The translations under genes and the position numbers were made by a program. From assembly GCF_036373705.1 (NCBI RefSeq), contig NC_089866.1, positions 22,856,001-22,920,000 on the forward strand: a DNA stretch of 64,000 nt, given 5' to 3'. Below are positions 11,782-23,747 of the stretch, in pieces. Position 1 is the stretch's first letter, and every line of letters begins with the position of its first letter. Under the pieces are notes generated by a model. It was given only the letters and a program-made list of their open reading frames with translations. It was not told the origin of the DNA and made no database searches. This DNA comes from Amia ocellicauda. Its lineage: Eukaryota; Chordata; Actinopteri; Amiiformes; Amiidae.

Positions 11782-14587
11782 TACAAATAAAAAATTGCTG
11801 TACAGTTTGCTGTGGTAAGTGCTTTTATCTTAAATTAATTGAGTGACACTTTAGACTTTAAGAAAGTGAACAAAAAAATATTAAAACTAGGAGTCAAGAA
11901 GTCAGTGCAGTAATAAGCTCTATTCGATATGCGCAAAGGAAGCCCCAATATGGCAAAATCATGAAGTTTAGCTGTTTTCTCATGAGGCACAACATGTTTT
12001 GGATACACCATGGGTTCTGTTCTCTTAGCAAGGAGTGCAACAACCATATCACACATCTAGCTAAGTTCTACTTTCCCCACAATTCACAAAACGTATAAAG
12101 AGGTGTCAAAAATAAAGATAACAAAGATAATAGAATGAGCACAAGGTGACAAAAGAAAGATAATAGAAGAATTATCGTAAGTACATTGTGAATTACTGTT
12201 TACAATCCTCATCAGTGTTAAACTATAACAATCTTATATTTTACCATACAAGTGAATCTTACTTTGGCTAACTAACATATCAATCTTACCTCCATATTCA
12301 GTTCAGGTTTTTACGGTGGCTCATCGAGTACATGAAAAAAAAAAAAAAAAAAAAAAAAGGCCCTATGGTTATCTTGTGATCATGACATAACAAGTTGATC
12401 ATGAGATAACGTTATCTCTCGCTGTCAGAGAAAAGGGAAGTGTTGTCATTTTCATGAGTCAATGCTGATACTGGGGCAGTGCTGTGTCAACACATTCGGA
12501 TTTATTTTCAACAGGGCTAATGCAGACAGAAATTGTTTTATGCCTTTCAATAATTCAGTGTTCGCCACCTTAGATGTGAACTTGCTAGACTTAGACTTTA
12601 CAGACACAAACATCGAAGTGATCCTGAAACTAGCGAGCTTCATTACGACACTAGACTTACTAGACAACACTAGACAACACAAGACTTCCTCTTTTTGCCC
12701 TTTGCCTTGGTGCGTCAAGAGGTGTAAGAGAGCCTTTTGTGTTTGTCCAAACCTATGTCCCCTATTGAAAAATAAAATTCACTGTCCCTTACTGAATCAG
12801 TACAGGACATGATTTGTCCCGTATTTTCGTGCACACCCTACTCGCATGCATACACTACGTTTTCATATGCTTGTAATGACATGATAAATAATAAAAACAA
12901 AAGAGTTTCACGACACATAGTGGAGAGTATTGAATCACACTGACAGGTGAGTGTCTGTCCTGTCACTCACCGCATCGCTGCCCTGGGTACTGAGACTCAG
13001 ACGTGCGGTTTTTAAAAATGTCAGCTCTTAACATCCAGAAAGACCCTGTAATGAGGGGTCATTACAATACTATATATAATATTTCAGTTTAATGCTAATT
13101 TTATAACTAGTTCTTTGTTTTTTAATTGTATATGTCTTCTAAGATATGTGCATACCGATGTATGCAATGTATTGTGTAAAGTTTGTTTTATTAATATTAT
13201 TCTTGTGTATGTATATGTGCACGTTTGGATACACAATTGAATAATGGCAGCTGATGCAGTTCTGCCTGTCCTGATCGGCTCAGCGAGTTTCTAACGATCC
13301 TCAGCCGTTCAGTCCTGACAACTCCAGAAAAAACTGTTCATGCAAATCTAGAACTACTTAAAGTCCATTAAATTGTGATTCATAAGCCCTTACTGTTAAT
13401 GTACTGTTAATACTGTTATTGTTGATTTCCTGGATGGCAATGTTAAAATAATTGTTAGACTAGTTGAATAGTTGTTAGAATATATCCATTTTCAAAATAA
13501 ATAGCACTGATCTCTGAAAAAGTAAACGTTCACACGACAGAATGAATACATCATTCAGCAATGTTGACGAAATATCAGACAATATCACACATTACAAACC
13601 CCTACTTAATAGCAATTTGATGCTTGTAAAGAGATGTTTTTGTAAAATAAAGGGACAGATTAAAACTAATGACAAAACGGAATGTCCATAGACTACAATG
13701 GGGAAAACAGAAGGACGGTCTATATCTCCAAATCCCACACAGGAATCCTAAAATCCTGAATATGCTTTCTTTAAAATAAACTCATATAAAACATGAAAGT
13801 GGAATGACAGGCCTGGAATACTGGATTGTTTTCACACACACACACGCACACTCTCTCTCAAACACACACTCACACATACATGCACTCACACATATATAAA
13901 AGTGATAATGGAATCAGATGCTTCTGGGGAGACATAATGGGATGTCATTTAAATCCGCACTGGAACATTTTAAATTGCATGACGATAATTTTGGATCCCA
14001 ATCAAACTAGAAACTCAAATGAAATTCCCAACAACACTGGATTTGAAAATAAACTGGTAGAAAAGACTTATGTTATATACGTCTTTCGCGATTACGTATA
14101 CACTTGTTATGCAGAATTTGGCTCATTGTGTCAAAACTCTACACACAAGCCAAATAAGACACAACACTTGGAGATAAACATCTCACTTCTATGTCAAAAT
14201 GAAACTCTGCAATCAAAACCTAACAATCCTTTTTCAAAATGGCATTTTTGCAACACAATGATTGCACACATGCACCATTGAATCATCACTCTTCAAAAGC
14301 AGCAACAACACACTGATGTACTTTACACAAAACACTGCTGTCTTTTCTCATATAGGCTTCTGTGAAAGATTGTTCCAGTACAGTCAGTACAGTACAGTCC
14401 AGTACAGTACAGTCTACAGTACAGGCCTTTTGGCGATATAGGCAAGATTTGATTGTGGGAGCCCCCACCTCGCCGCAAAACATTTTAGTGGTGCCCATCT
14501 TTATGGCGGAGAGAAAATGTTTAGGTAAAACTAAGAGACACACAAACATTTGAATAGTGCACATCACAGAACATGTATTGCATTTTA
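11782..14587. other. Intergenic DNA with simple repeats
   Basis: No gene is supported. It holds a 24-base poly-A (12335-12358) next to palindromic GATCATGA/GATAAC-type repeat sequence common in fish, a CA-rich run (about 13832-13880), and at 14100-14580 sequence with the same word use as the ends of the IS630-like element that follows. That last part may be an older relative. Confidence 0.5.
14375..14424. repeat. ACAGT/CAGTA short tandem repeat
   Basis: Repeated CAGTACAGT units with small interruptions just before the IS630-like transposon. Confidence 0.8.
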
Positions 14588-16967
14588 CAGTTTTTCCCAA
14601 TTCTTTACACACTAAAATTGGAACATGAAACGCAATCACCGGAACCTGAAACTCATGTACCAAATCCCTAATCCAAGTCTGCAAAATTGCAAGCACAATT
14701 CCTGCTTTACACTCAGTTTCCAATTCTATATCACACTTTTTGCAAAACACTACACACAGTTCTCTACATTAGGCACAACATTCAAAATTAAAATCTCTGT
14801 AGTCCCTTTGGAAAGCAACGCCAATCACAATGCCAAGCTCTATACACCAATTGGCAACACCCAATCCTCACAGGTGTAAACACTAGTTGCTGAATTGTTC
14901 ACTTAGAAATCAGAGCTTTAGCACTAGAAAAGGCCACAGATGAGCTCTCCTGTTTTGGAGGAAAATGGAAGTCAATGGTGAAGCAAGAGCTAGAGGTCTA
15001 GGATTGAGAATAAGGAGGAAAAGGAGGATGAGGATGAGGAAGGACAGTTGTCTCAGATGAGATCAGGACCACATTGGTTGACTATGTGCTCAACCATGGA
15101 TTGAGTATGAGGGAGGCTGGGCAGAGAGTTCAGCCCAACCTGAGCCGCTACACGGTTGCATCTATCAGAAATGAGAACTGGTAGGTTACCTACCATCTAC
15201 ACTGTGCTCTTTATGAATGTATACTGTAGTATACTGCAGTCCGACATATCAGTAGGCCTATGTTACTCAGTGATTGTTGGCCAATGTTACAGTAATGTCA
15301 TTTCATACTGAAAGAAAGTAGATTATTTTAGCTTACTGTAACCAATCATATCATATTTGTGGATCTTCTGCAGAACTGAGAGACGGCCTGGCCATGGTGG
15401 AAGACACCGGCTGTTCACAGCAGAACAGGAGACCGCTATTGTGAACATGGTGGTGGCAAACAATACCAGTGGACTACGAGAAATCCAGAACCACATAATT
15501 GCAGACAACACAATATTCAAAAACATTCACCAGGTGGGCTTGTCTACATTGGACCGTGTATTACAGTGCAACCGAATCCGGATGAAACAGGTCTACAGGG
15601 TGCCATTTGAGCGAAACTCAGAGAGGGTTAAAGAACAGCGCTATGAATATGTGCAAGTAAGTACTATACTGTGAATTTACTATCATATCAGCACTGTATA
15701 GACACATTACAGTACTGTAACCCAGTGTATTGTGCCTCACCATACTAGGTCTATTTCACATATTGTTTCAGAGAGTCTTGGAGCTGGATGCCACTGCAAT
15801 TCATCACGTTTATATTTACACTGATGAGGCTGGCTTCAACTTAGTCAAAAGAAGGGGACAGGGACGGACCATTATTGGCCACTGTGCCATTGTGAATGTG
15901 CCTGGACAGTGTGGAGGGAATATCACCATGTGCGCAGGCGACCTCCATCACCATGCCAGCCTTGGTCCCTACAACACCACCCTTCTCATCACAGTCCTGG
16001 ACATGCTCCATGGCATCCTTATTCCAGCCGAGCAGAGGGGTGGACCAGAGCAGCCCAGGTATGTTGTTATCTGGGACAACGTGAGTTTCCACCGGGCTGC
16101 TCTGGTTCATTGACCAACAACAATTTATTGTTCTATACCTCCCATCATATTCCCCATTCCTAAACCCAATTGAAGAGTTTTTTTTCAGCATGGCGATGGA
16201 AGGTATATGACCGCCATCCTCTCACATGCATGCCTCTTCTCCAGGCAATGGAGGAGGCATGTGGTGAAGTTGATGTGGGAGCTTTCGGCAGCTGGGTCCG
16301 TCACTCCAGAAGATTCTTTCCCCGCTGTTTAGCCAGGGAGAACATCGCTTGTGATGTAGATGAGGTGCTGTGGCCAGACCAAAATAGGAGGCAGGATGCA
16401 GTTTAATTTCTTTTGTCTTGCATTTTGCATGTGTTTTACTGTTTACAGTTTTGAAAGAATGAGCCACTTTCATTTTTTGTTTTTGTACAGAAAGCCCTTT
16501 ATCTTACTGAATGTTTTTCCTGGTTTTCTCCTGTTGGGTATGGAAAGTGTTACATACAAAGTGTTCACAAATACTGCATTTTGGAAATAAATGACAATAT
16601 TTTTGTTACTGTATTGCATTTGTGTGTGTTTATTTATATATATTTGAGTAGGTATACATTACTGTGACAATCTTTTACAACCTGCTACAGTGTAACACTG
16701 AAAATGCAAAAGGCATAAATCTACTGATGGGATATTCATAGAATTGTTTTGTGTTGAGCACATCAGTGTGTTGTTGGTTGGTAGACAGATCTATTCATAT
16801 GACGTGTGTGTCATTTTGATGTAAAAACAGTTTTGAATGCAGTGTTTGCTTTTGTTAGAGATTTGTAGACTTTTGCATTTTGTGTTTGTGGTTTTGATTT
16901 GTGTTTATAGTTTTGGGAAAATGAGCCAAAGATTCAGCAAACGTGTGTAAACAATTGGGAAAAACTG
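14588..16967 (+). mobile_element. IS630/Tc1-superfamily transposon, complete ends but decayed gene
   Basis: The left end CAGTTTTTCCCAATTCTTTA (14588) and the right end, ending at 16967, are inverted copies over about 26-28 bases with one mismatch in the first 20. TA flanks both ends (14586-14587 and 16968-16969), the target duplication of this superfamily. Between them lies a broken, intron-containing transposase gene. The 2380-bp length and split gene match a family I recall as very common in fish and usually annotated only as an uncharacterised DDE protein. Confidence 0.82.
14965..16406 (+). pseudogene. Broken IS630-like DDE transposase with introns
   Basis: Three coding parts can be followed. 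The first (about 14965-15182) has a frameshift near 15045 before the DNA-binding region with NHGLSMREAGQRV. The second (15374-15656) contains RRPGHGGRHRLFTAEQE and ends at a GTAAGT donor. The third starts at 15772 and holds the catalytic stretches YIYTDEAGFNLVKRRGQGR and YVVIWDNVSFHR. It then meets TGA at 16111-16113, after which a different frame carries the final FLNPIEEFFSAWRWKVYDR (third acidic residue) down to 16406. At least two frameshifts make it non-functional. Confidence 0.85.
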
Positions 16968-18540
16968 TAACATACACTGAAATAGATTTAGTAATGAATA
17001 CACATTTAAATAGTACACTGTGCACATTGAAATAACAGCAATAAATAATAAAGATTTTAGGTAAAAAAAACACCCACACCATAAGTACTCAGCACTGAAA
17101 ATACTATATTACACATTAAAACAGAAAATGTATTAAAAAAATACAATACTATCAAATATAATTAGCTATAGTTAGTAGTAATTAGTAATAGCTATCTATC
17201 AAAGTGATCACACCAACATTTTCAAAAATTTGATTTATTACTTAATCTGATTGAGCTGGATTATAGTTGGAAGCCATAGGGGGGAATTGGGGGAATATTG
17301 CATGGGGGGAAACGTGGGGGGAAAAGGATATGAAACAGGGTGCAAAAGTTAAAATCGGGAGATTGTTTTCTTCATTGTAATCTCCCCACAGTGCTCTCAT
17401 GAAGAGTTGACCCAACCCCAACCCCCCTGGACCTCACTTCACATCAAACAGTCTTTTAATACTTTTTCTTTTTTTTTCACATTTCCCCCGGCATGCATTA
17501 TACAAATGTACATGTAGGGGTTGTGTGGATGATTGCAAGATGAATTGCAGCCGTCTTTCTTCTGTGATTGTTGTGTCTCCACCTTCTTGTTGAATGAAAA
17601 TGGACTCGACTAGGCTGGGAGGACAGTATAGACTGATATTGCCATGCAAGTGTATTTCATTTTCATTTGGGCGTAAAGGCAGCCATTGTTTATTACGGCG
17701 TTTAGATGTAAAGCTGTCACATATTGCCAGACCCCGTGAACCCCGGGTGCAGCACGCATGCGTCGCCTTTACCCGAGTATCGGATTATTGCATGTGTGTT
17801 TGACATTACTCGAGTCCAGATCTCTGTCTCCGGACTGACATGTTACTGTATTGCACTCGTGTCTGCGCATTAAGGGCAAAGCAACGAATTCATAGTAAAA
17901 TCAGGCCGACGGTCAGCTGTGCGCGGTTTTTGCAGGGAAACCCAGGAAGGCTGCGGACATGCGCGTACATTTGCTATGAATTGAGTCCGAACCACGACCC
18001 AGCATCTGCAATTACACGTGTCTGTGTTGGGACTGTGAAATAAAATGTGTTAAAATGGGCCTGCCTCGGGAGGGCGAGTCGAGTGGGTGAGATTACTGAC
18101 GTGGGCAGTTGGGGGTTTTCCCGCGTCCCCGAGTGGTTTTCCACGTCACTGATGGAGCAGCGAGCCGTGATTGTCATCTATGCGTTTAATAAAGTTAGGA
18201 TCACTGCATTGAGCACTACAGACCCACAGCAATATAGACAGGGCAGTGATGATAATAATAACCAGATGCCTAGGCGTAGACATGACTCTAAACATTTTAA
18301 TCTCCTCATACTTTGGGCAGGAGACACAAATGTTATAAAAACAAACGATGGAAACACGCGCATGCGCTCACGCTCAGTCCGCAGGTTTGGAACGCTGCGG
18401 CTCGGCAAGCCTCGGGTAAATCAGTTATGACGTAGACAATCATCCCAATGGTCCCAGCCGCCAGTGTGCTGGCCTTGCACGTCCCGAGATGCTGGGACCC
18501 TGAGCCGGTGGTAGCTCAATAGGCTGTGAACATCATCAAG
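16968..18540. other. Intergenic DNA with a G-run cluster and a CpG-rich stretch
   Basis: At about 17278-17326 several runs of five or six G occur within 50 bases. From about 17700 to 18500 the sequence is rich in CpG and could be the promoter side of the MROH-like gene. No protein-coding exon could be supported here, including the missing front part of that gene. Confidence 0.45.
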
Positions 18541-21500
18541 ATGACTCTGGACATGTGGCTGAATGCTGAAGGTAACGGTTGCTATGAAGTGACCAGCTCA
18601 GTGTGTCTGTGTGTGCATGCCTGACAGTGTACAAAGCCTTGTCTGTCAGCTAAACCTTTTTTTTCCTCTTTAAAGATGGTTACATTGACGGGGATAAGAT
18701 GGACTACGTAAGGGAGTGGATTCACGATGAGTCCTTGGGCGCGGACTCATGCGTTGCTCTTGTCCAGGTGAGGTTTACATCCAGCCCTGCCGTCTCCACA
18801 GCGGGACCACGGTCTTCCTCCCACAGAGCCCGGAGTCACGCGCTGAGGGGCGTTGGTGTCATACTCGTATTGTTGCCCAACCCCAGGCGATATTGTGTCC
18901 TTTAGTCTTGCTTTCCCTCTCCCGCACCTGGCCCACGGAGAGGGAGAGCAGAGGAGCCGTGTCCATGACCGAGGGCTAACTGTGTCTCTGTGTTTCAGAT
19001 CATCAGTGAGTGTCTCTGTCCCCGTCAGAAGCAGACTCTGGTTCAGGGTCTGCTTATCGGACTCCAGGACCCCCAGCCCAGCTCTGCCCTCGGCTGCTGC
19101 GCTCTCCTGTGCCAGCTCTTGAGCTCTCACCCCGATGAGCTCACCGCACTGGTGAGTTAGAGCGTCTGTTGCGGCTCTGAGCGTCTCTTCTGGACAGGAA
19201 GCTCAGCTCCGGCCTCCCTGTTAGGGAAAAAGAGATCTGTACGATTGATAATGTAAACCAATCGATGCCCAGTGTTAAATGTCAGTCAGTTACCCAGAGA
19301 AAAGTGTGTGAAGTACTTAGTGTCCTGTGTATGTGTCTCTAGGTCCCTCAGGTGCTACACGCGTTTCTGGAGCTGTACGGTGCGGAGGAAAGTGTGCAGC
19401 AGATTGTGAAGGAGGGCTTCCTCCTGCTGGTGTTCCACGACAGAGCTGTGGCCATCGAGTCCCTCATCAGCCACCCGTGCCCCGCTGACCAGTGAGCATT
19501 TAAAACATCATCCTAACCGTCCTGTGAAGAGCAGGAATCCAATTCTCTAACGGAGCAGACATGTTTGGAGTCCCACAGCTTGTCAAATGTTTTAGAAATG
19601 CTTTGATTGTGCCTTCAGTATGTGTCCGATATCCACACGTGTGTCCACACAATGTCCACGTGCTGTTTCCATCACAAGCTTGATTCTATCGCGTGTCGGC
19701 CTCTCTGTGCTATTGAGAGTGGGAGGCGGTCGGTCATGGTGCGGGTCGGCGCACACTGACTGTCTGCTTGTGTTTTCTAGGACCATTCGGTACCAGCAGT
19801 GGTGCCGAGAGCTGTGGGGGGCCATCGGGGGCAGCAGTCTGGGCCCCTGGACATTCAGGGCGGTGGTGGAGAAGCTCCAGTTGGCGACCACAAGTCAGGC
19901 CACGGTGGTAAGTGACCAGAAAGCCGCTCATGACAAGGACATGCACAACGCTGTCCCTCCAGACTCTGACTCAGTCTGCTTGTCTTTGCCGTTGTCAGTC
20001 CTGTGCTGTACTGGGCGTCGTGACCGAGCTCAGCCTGGAGGCGGTGACGTTTGTCAAGGTCTTCGCTGCCCTGCTGCCTCTCCTGGGTGCCGAGGATTCA
20101 GACGGAAGCTGTGCTGTCCAGGGGTAAGAGCTCGTGTGGGGAGCCAGGGGTCGCCCTGAGCATCACATCAGAACAGAACCACTCCCCGTGTAACATGTCT
20201 CCCTTTATCTCCGCTGACGCTGTTCCCCCCTCTCTCCAGCTTCATCGTGGAGTCGCTGAAGGTCCTGCTGTCCAGAACACAGCTGGGCGAGGTGGCTCTT
20301 CAACAGGACTGGGGCCTGATCTGGGAACCAGACCGGCAGCCCGAGGTCATCTTCCGGCTGACCAGGTAAGACAAGCCGGGCCCGAGCGTTAGGCCCAGAG
20401 CAGATCCAAAAACCTTCTTCACAGGTGTTCATTAATGCAAGCTTAATACGGAGGATAACTGTGCATAGACACCCTTATAATCAACCCCCAGCACGGATTG
20501 ATCTTTAGAGAAAAAAACGTGCAAAATCAGTGACTTGGTTGCAAAGCAGGCCTGTAAAGAACAGACCCTGATCCTCGTGCTGTTGATCCACAGGGCTCTG
20601 AAGACGTTCGCCGCCCCTGTCCTGCCGGAGGTGGTGCGGCTTCTCTGGCAGTGATACGGCAGCACAGACCGAGGCCAGAAGATCTGCATCGCTGCCTTCT
20701 TTGCCGCAGTGAGTGTCACGCCTGGGACCGTCATGTGCTCCTGTCATGCGTGTGTCCAGTGAATGTCCCGCCGTCTGCAGAGTATCTCCAGACTCACTCT
20801 TCTCTCTACTCACCCTTTTCACAGCTTCTGCGGCCGCTGCACCTGACCGACCGCTGTCTGCTGACCGCGGTCAGGAACCTGACGCTGCAGATGTGCGAGG
20901 AGCCCCTGGAGGACGTCCGCCTTCTGGCCATGCAGGGGCTGAAAGCCGCGCCCACGGAGGTAAAGATAAACGGCCCAGCGATGGCTCCTCTCTCTGGGGA
21001 TCATATCTGTGTGCAAGAGGAGGAGAAGCTGCGAGTCTTTCATCCACCTGTTGTGCTTCTAGGCTCATTCTTGTCATGTTGGTGTCCATGTGGTTTTGAC
21101 TGGGTGTGTGGTGTTCCCGCCTCAGTGCTGTGTTTACATCGATGCTGTTAACGCACTCTTTCACCGTGCTCTTACATTGTCTCTGCTCAGATGCACAGAT
21201 ACGCCACGAAGCAGCTGAAGCTGCTGAGCGACGCTCTGTCCCAGTGGGTCGTGGAAGGGAAGCCGGTCGTCCTGAGGGCCGTCTCCAGTCTGGGCACCAT
21301 CCTGCGCTTCTGTGAGGACAGCACGGCACAGAGGATCATCCCCAAGCTGTACCACACGGCCAAGGAGTGCCTGGAGCATGTAAGTGTTGTACTGATTCGC
21401 TGTCCTTCGTTTCCTCTGTTCCATTAGTACAGAAGATCCTCTGTCTCAGAAACACCGTGGCTGTGATCTGCCTTTCGTTGAGTGCAGTCGCTCACTTGTG

Positions 21501-23358
21501 CTGGTTCAGCAGTTTAGCTACCACATATGTCAGCTGCTTTCTTGAGGAGCAGAATGGGAATAAATCATTTGACATAGATTTAATCGTTTGTATATATGTG
21601 TACAATATCATTTTATCTTTGAGGATATATATGTTGTATTGTGTTTTCGTAAAAAAAAAACTGTCAAATAAATTAATTCACTCATTCAATTGTGTTTATC
21701 TAACACATATATTTGACAAGAGCTCAAGCTTTGTGAAACAGAATGGAATATCTCCAGGACTGAACACTGCAGGCCTGTCCCATGCAGAAGACGTGCCTAT
21801 TTATAATATATACTCATGCAGCATCCTCAATTAAAGAAGAGGATGTTATACATTGTTTCCATCACTGGAGCGGATCGAATCCCGAGCTTTCTGCCGTCGA
21901 GATTGACAGGTCTGTGCTTGTGTTGCAGCCGGACTCAGAGATCCGCGGGGCCACCGTGCTGCTGCTGGGGCAGCTGGTGAAGGTGGCTTCTGTGAACAGA
22001 GCTCTCCAGAAGCAGTGCCACGGCTCGCTGGCCATGCTGCTGCTGCACCTGCAGGACCCGCGCCTGGCCGTCTCCCAGGTAAGTACACCGGGCCGCGGAG
22101 ACCCACCGTGTGTCTTTACCTCGGTGGAAGCTTTGGTAGCTAGTCGTTCTTCAAAATCATGCTTCCGGGCAAACCGTGGGGTCGTCAGCTTGACAGGTTG
22201 ACAAACGTAACTGTGTGGAGTGAAAGGAATCGGAAGGAAAGGGTCTTCATCTCTGCTGCGTAAACTGTGAAAAAGAGGGCGACTTGATCTCAGGATGGGG
22301 ATGCGTGGTTTCTCTGTGTACACCACCGTGTGGAGATTGAATATGAAGACCGAACACGCCGACTGACGAGCTCAGAACGAAGGAAACCCAACGATGGCTC
22401 AAAGTGGTCTTCCTCAAAGTGTTAACCCTTTCCCTGCGGTGTGGCCAGTGCCTGAATGAACGTTGAGGTGTTGTGGTTTCCCCCCCAGGCGTGCCAGCGG
22501 ACCTTGCGGCAGTGCGCTCCGGCGCTGGGTTACTCAACTCTCACCGAGCTGATCGAGGGGCACCTGAGCCAGGAGACCATGGACTTCCCGTCCTTCGTGA
22601 GGGATGTGGCCGCTGCACTGGTGAGTCACTGTGGGTTCCTGGTGGGGTTTTGCTCCTTGTGCGTGCCGAAGCATTCCACTGTCTGTCTGTATTGTCTCTG
22701 CAGCGAGCGTGGCTCCCCGGTGGGATGGCTGTGTATTGGCGCTGTGTCCTGCGCCTCTCCGAGAGCAGCGTCCCTCATCTCCGCACCAGCGCCGCTGTGT
22801 TCATCGGTAAGAAAGCCAGACAGCTTGGTCCTCAATGCTGCTGTTTTCATTGTTGAGATAAAACATGTCCTGTGCCGTTGTCCCGCTGCGTCTTGCACGG
22901 CTTCACATGTGTTGTTTTTCCGTGTCAGGGGCCCTTCTCGAGAACATGGAGAAGACCATCTGGATCTTCTGTGCCTCGAGGAAACTCAAAACAGGTACCA
23001 GAACGCCCGTGGCTTCGAGGGCTGCGCTCTCGCTTGCTGTGATGCCAGAAGTTTCCACGCTTACATAATGTGAAAGAATGACAATGAGAAACTTCTTTTA
23101 CAACAGAAACAATAATCATCTGTGTGTTCTGCTGTCGGCCCAGTTGTGTGATGAAACGATTGGCCAATAAAATAATGAAATAATCCCCAATGAAACCAGA
23201 TGTGCCCTGGTGACCCTGTTGTGAGAAGCTTCTGATTGGAGACCCTCTCATTTATCCGTGTTTCTCTCCTCCCAGCTCTCTCCGCCCTCCTGAAGGACTC
23301 TGATCCACGAGTCCGGAGGAAAGCAGCCGAAGTCCAGGCCAGCTTCCCCCAGCGCTGA
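18541..23358 (+). CDS. MROH-like HEAT-repeat protein gene, 15 exons, one in-frame TGA
   Basis: Fifteen exons fit with GT-AG junctions and consistent phase: 18541-18571, 18676-18767, 18999-19151, 19343-19491, 19781-19907, 19999-20123, 20240-20365, 20594-20708, 20825-20959, 21191-21379, 21929-22078, 22489-22620, 22704-22806, 22929-22994, 23276-23358. They give 592 codons of paired-helix HEAT-type repeats, for example HPDSEIRGATVLLLGQLVKV, RLAVSQACQRTLRQCAP and KDSDPRVRRKAAEVQASF. These resemble the C-terminal half of maestro heat-like (MROH) proteins, whose role is poorly known. Codon 288 (20652-20654, exon 8) is TGA inside LLWQ-stop-YGSTDRGQ. An AG at 18521-18522 would let exon 1 begin earlier as an internal exon, so the front of a longer gene may be missing. 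It could be a young pseudogene, a base error or a short relative. Family call moderate, exon structure firm. Confidence 0.65.
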
Positions 23359-23747
23359 GGCCTGCCGCTGAGGACACGGGGGCGCCTCCCGACCATCGAG
23401 GAGGTGACTACTTTAGACTGGAGCTCCTTTGAAAGAGCGGCTCCCTTTGCTGAAAGAATCAATTCAGAAGACTGTCTGATATAGCAGGGGCTTTCTTCAC
23501 CTCGGACTGGTGTCTGAACGGCCCAGACTAAGCTGATGTGTTATCTGCTGTTAAAGTCACTGATTACATGTAACATATTGTTCAAGCACATTGTAGAGAA
23601 GGTGGTATATAATGATACGTGCTCTGTAACCTGCGGTGGAATGTTTCTGTCTTGCAAGCATCCTACTCTGCTGCTGCTGGTGGCAGAACTATTCAGCCCA
23701 CTTCACCGGTGTGGGAGAGGAGTCACACGAGGTGATCTGTCCAGCTC

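Noticed and set aside
20652..20654. Selenocysteine recoding of the TGA in the MROH-like gene
   Set aside because: No redox-type sequence context is visible, the family is not known as a selenoprotein, and no 3' SECIS-like motif was recognised by eye.
22456..23073. A 205-residue plus-strand frame
   Set aside because: It starts upstream of and reads through exon 12 of the MROH-like gene, then continues into introns in a frame other than that of exon 13.
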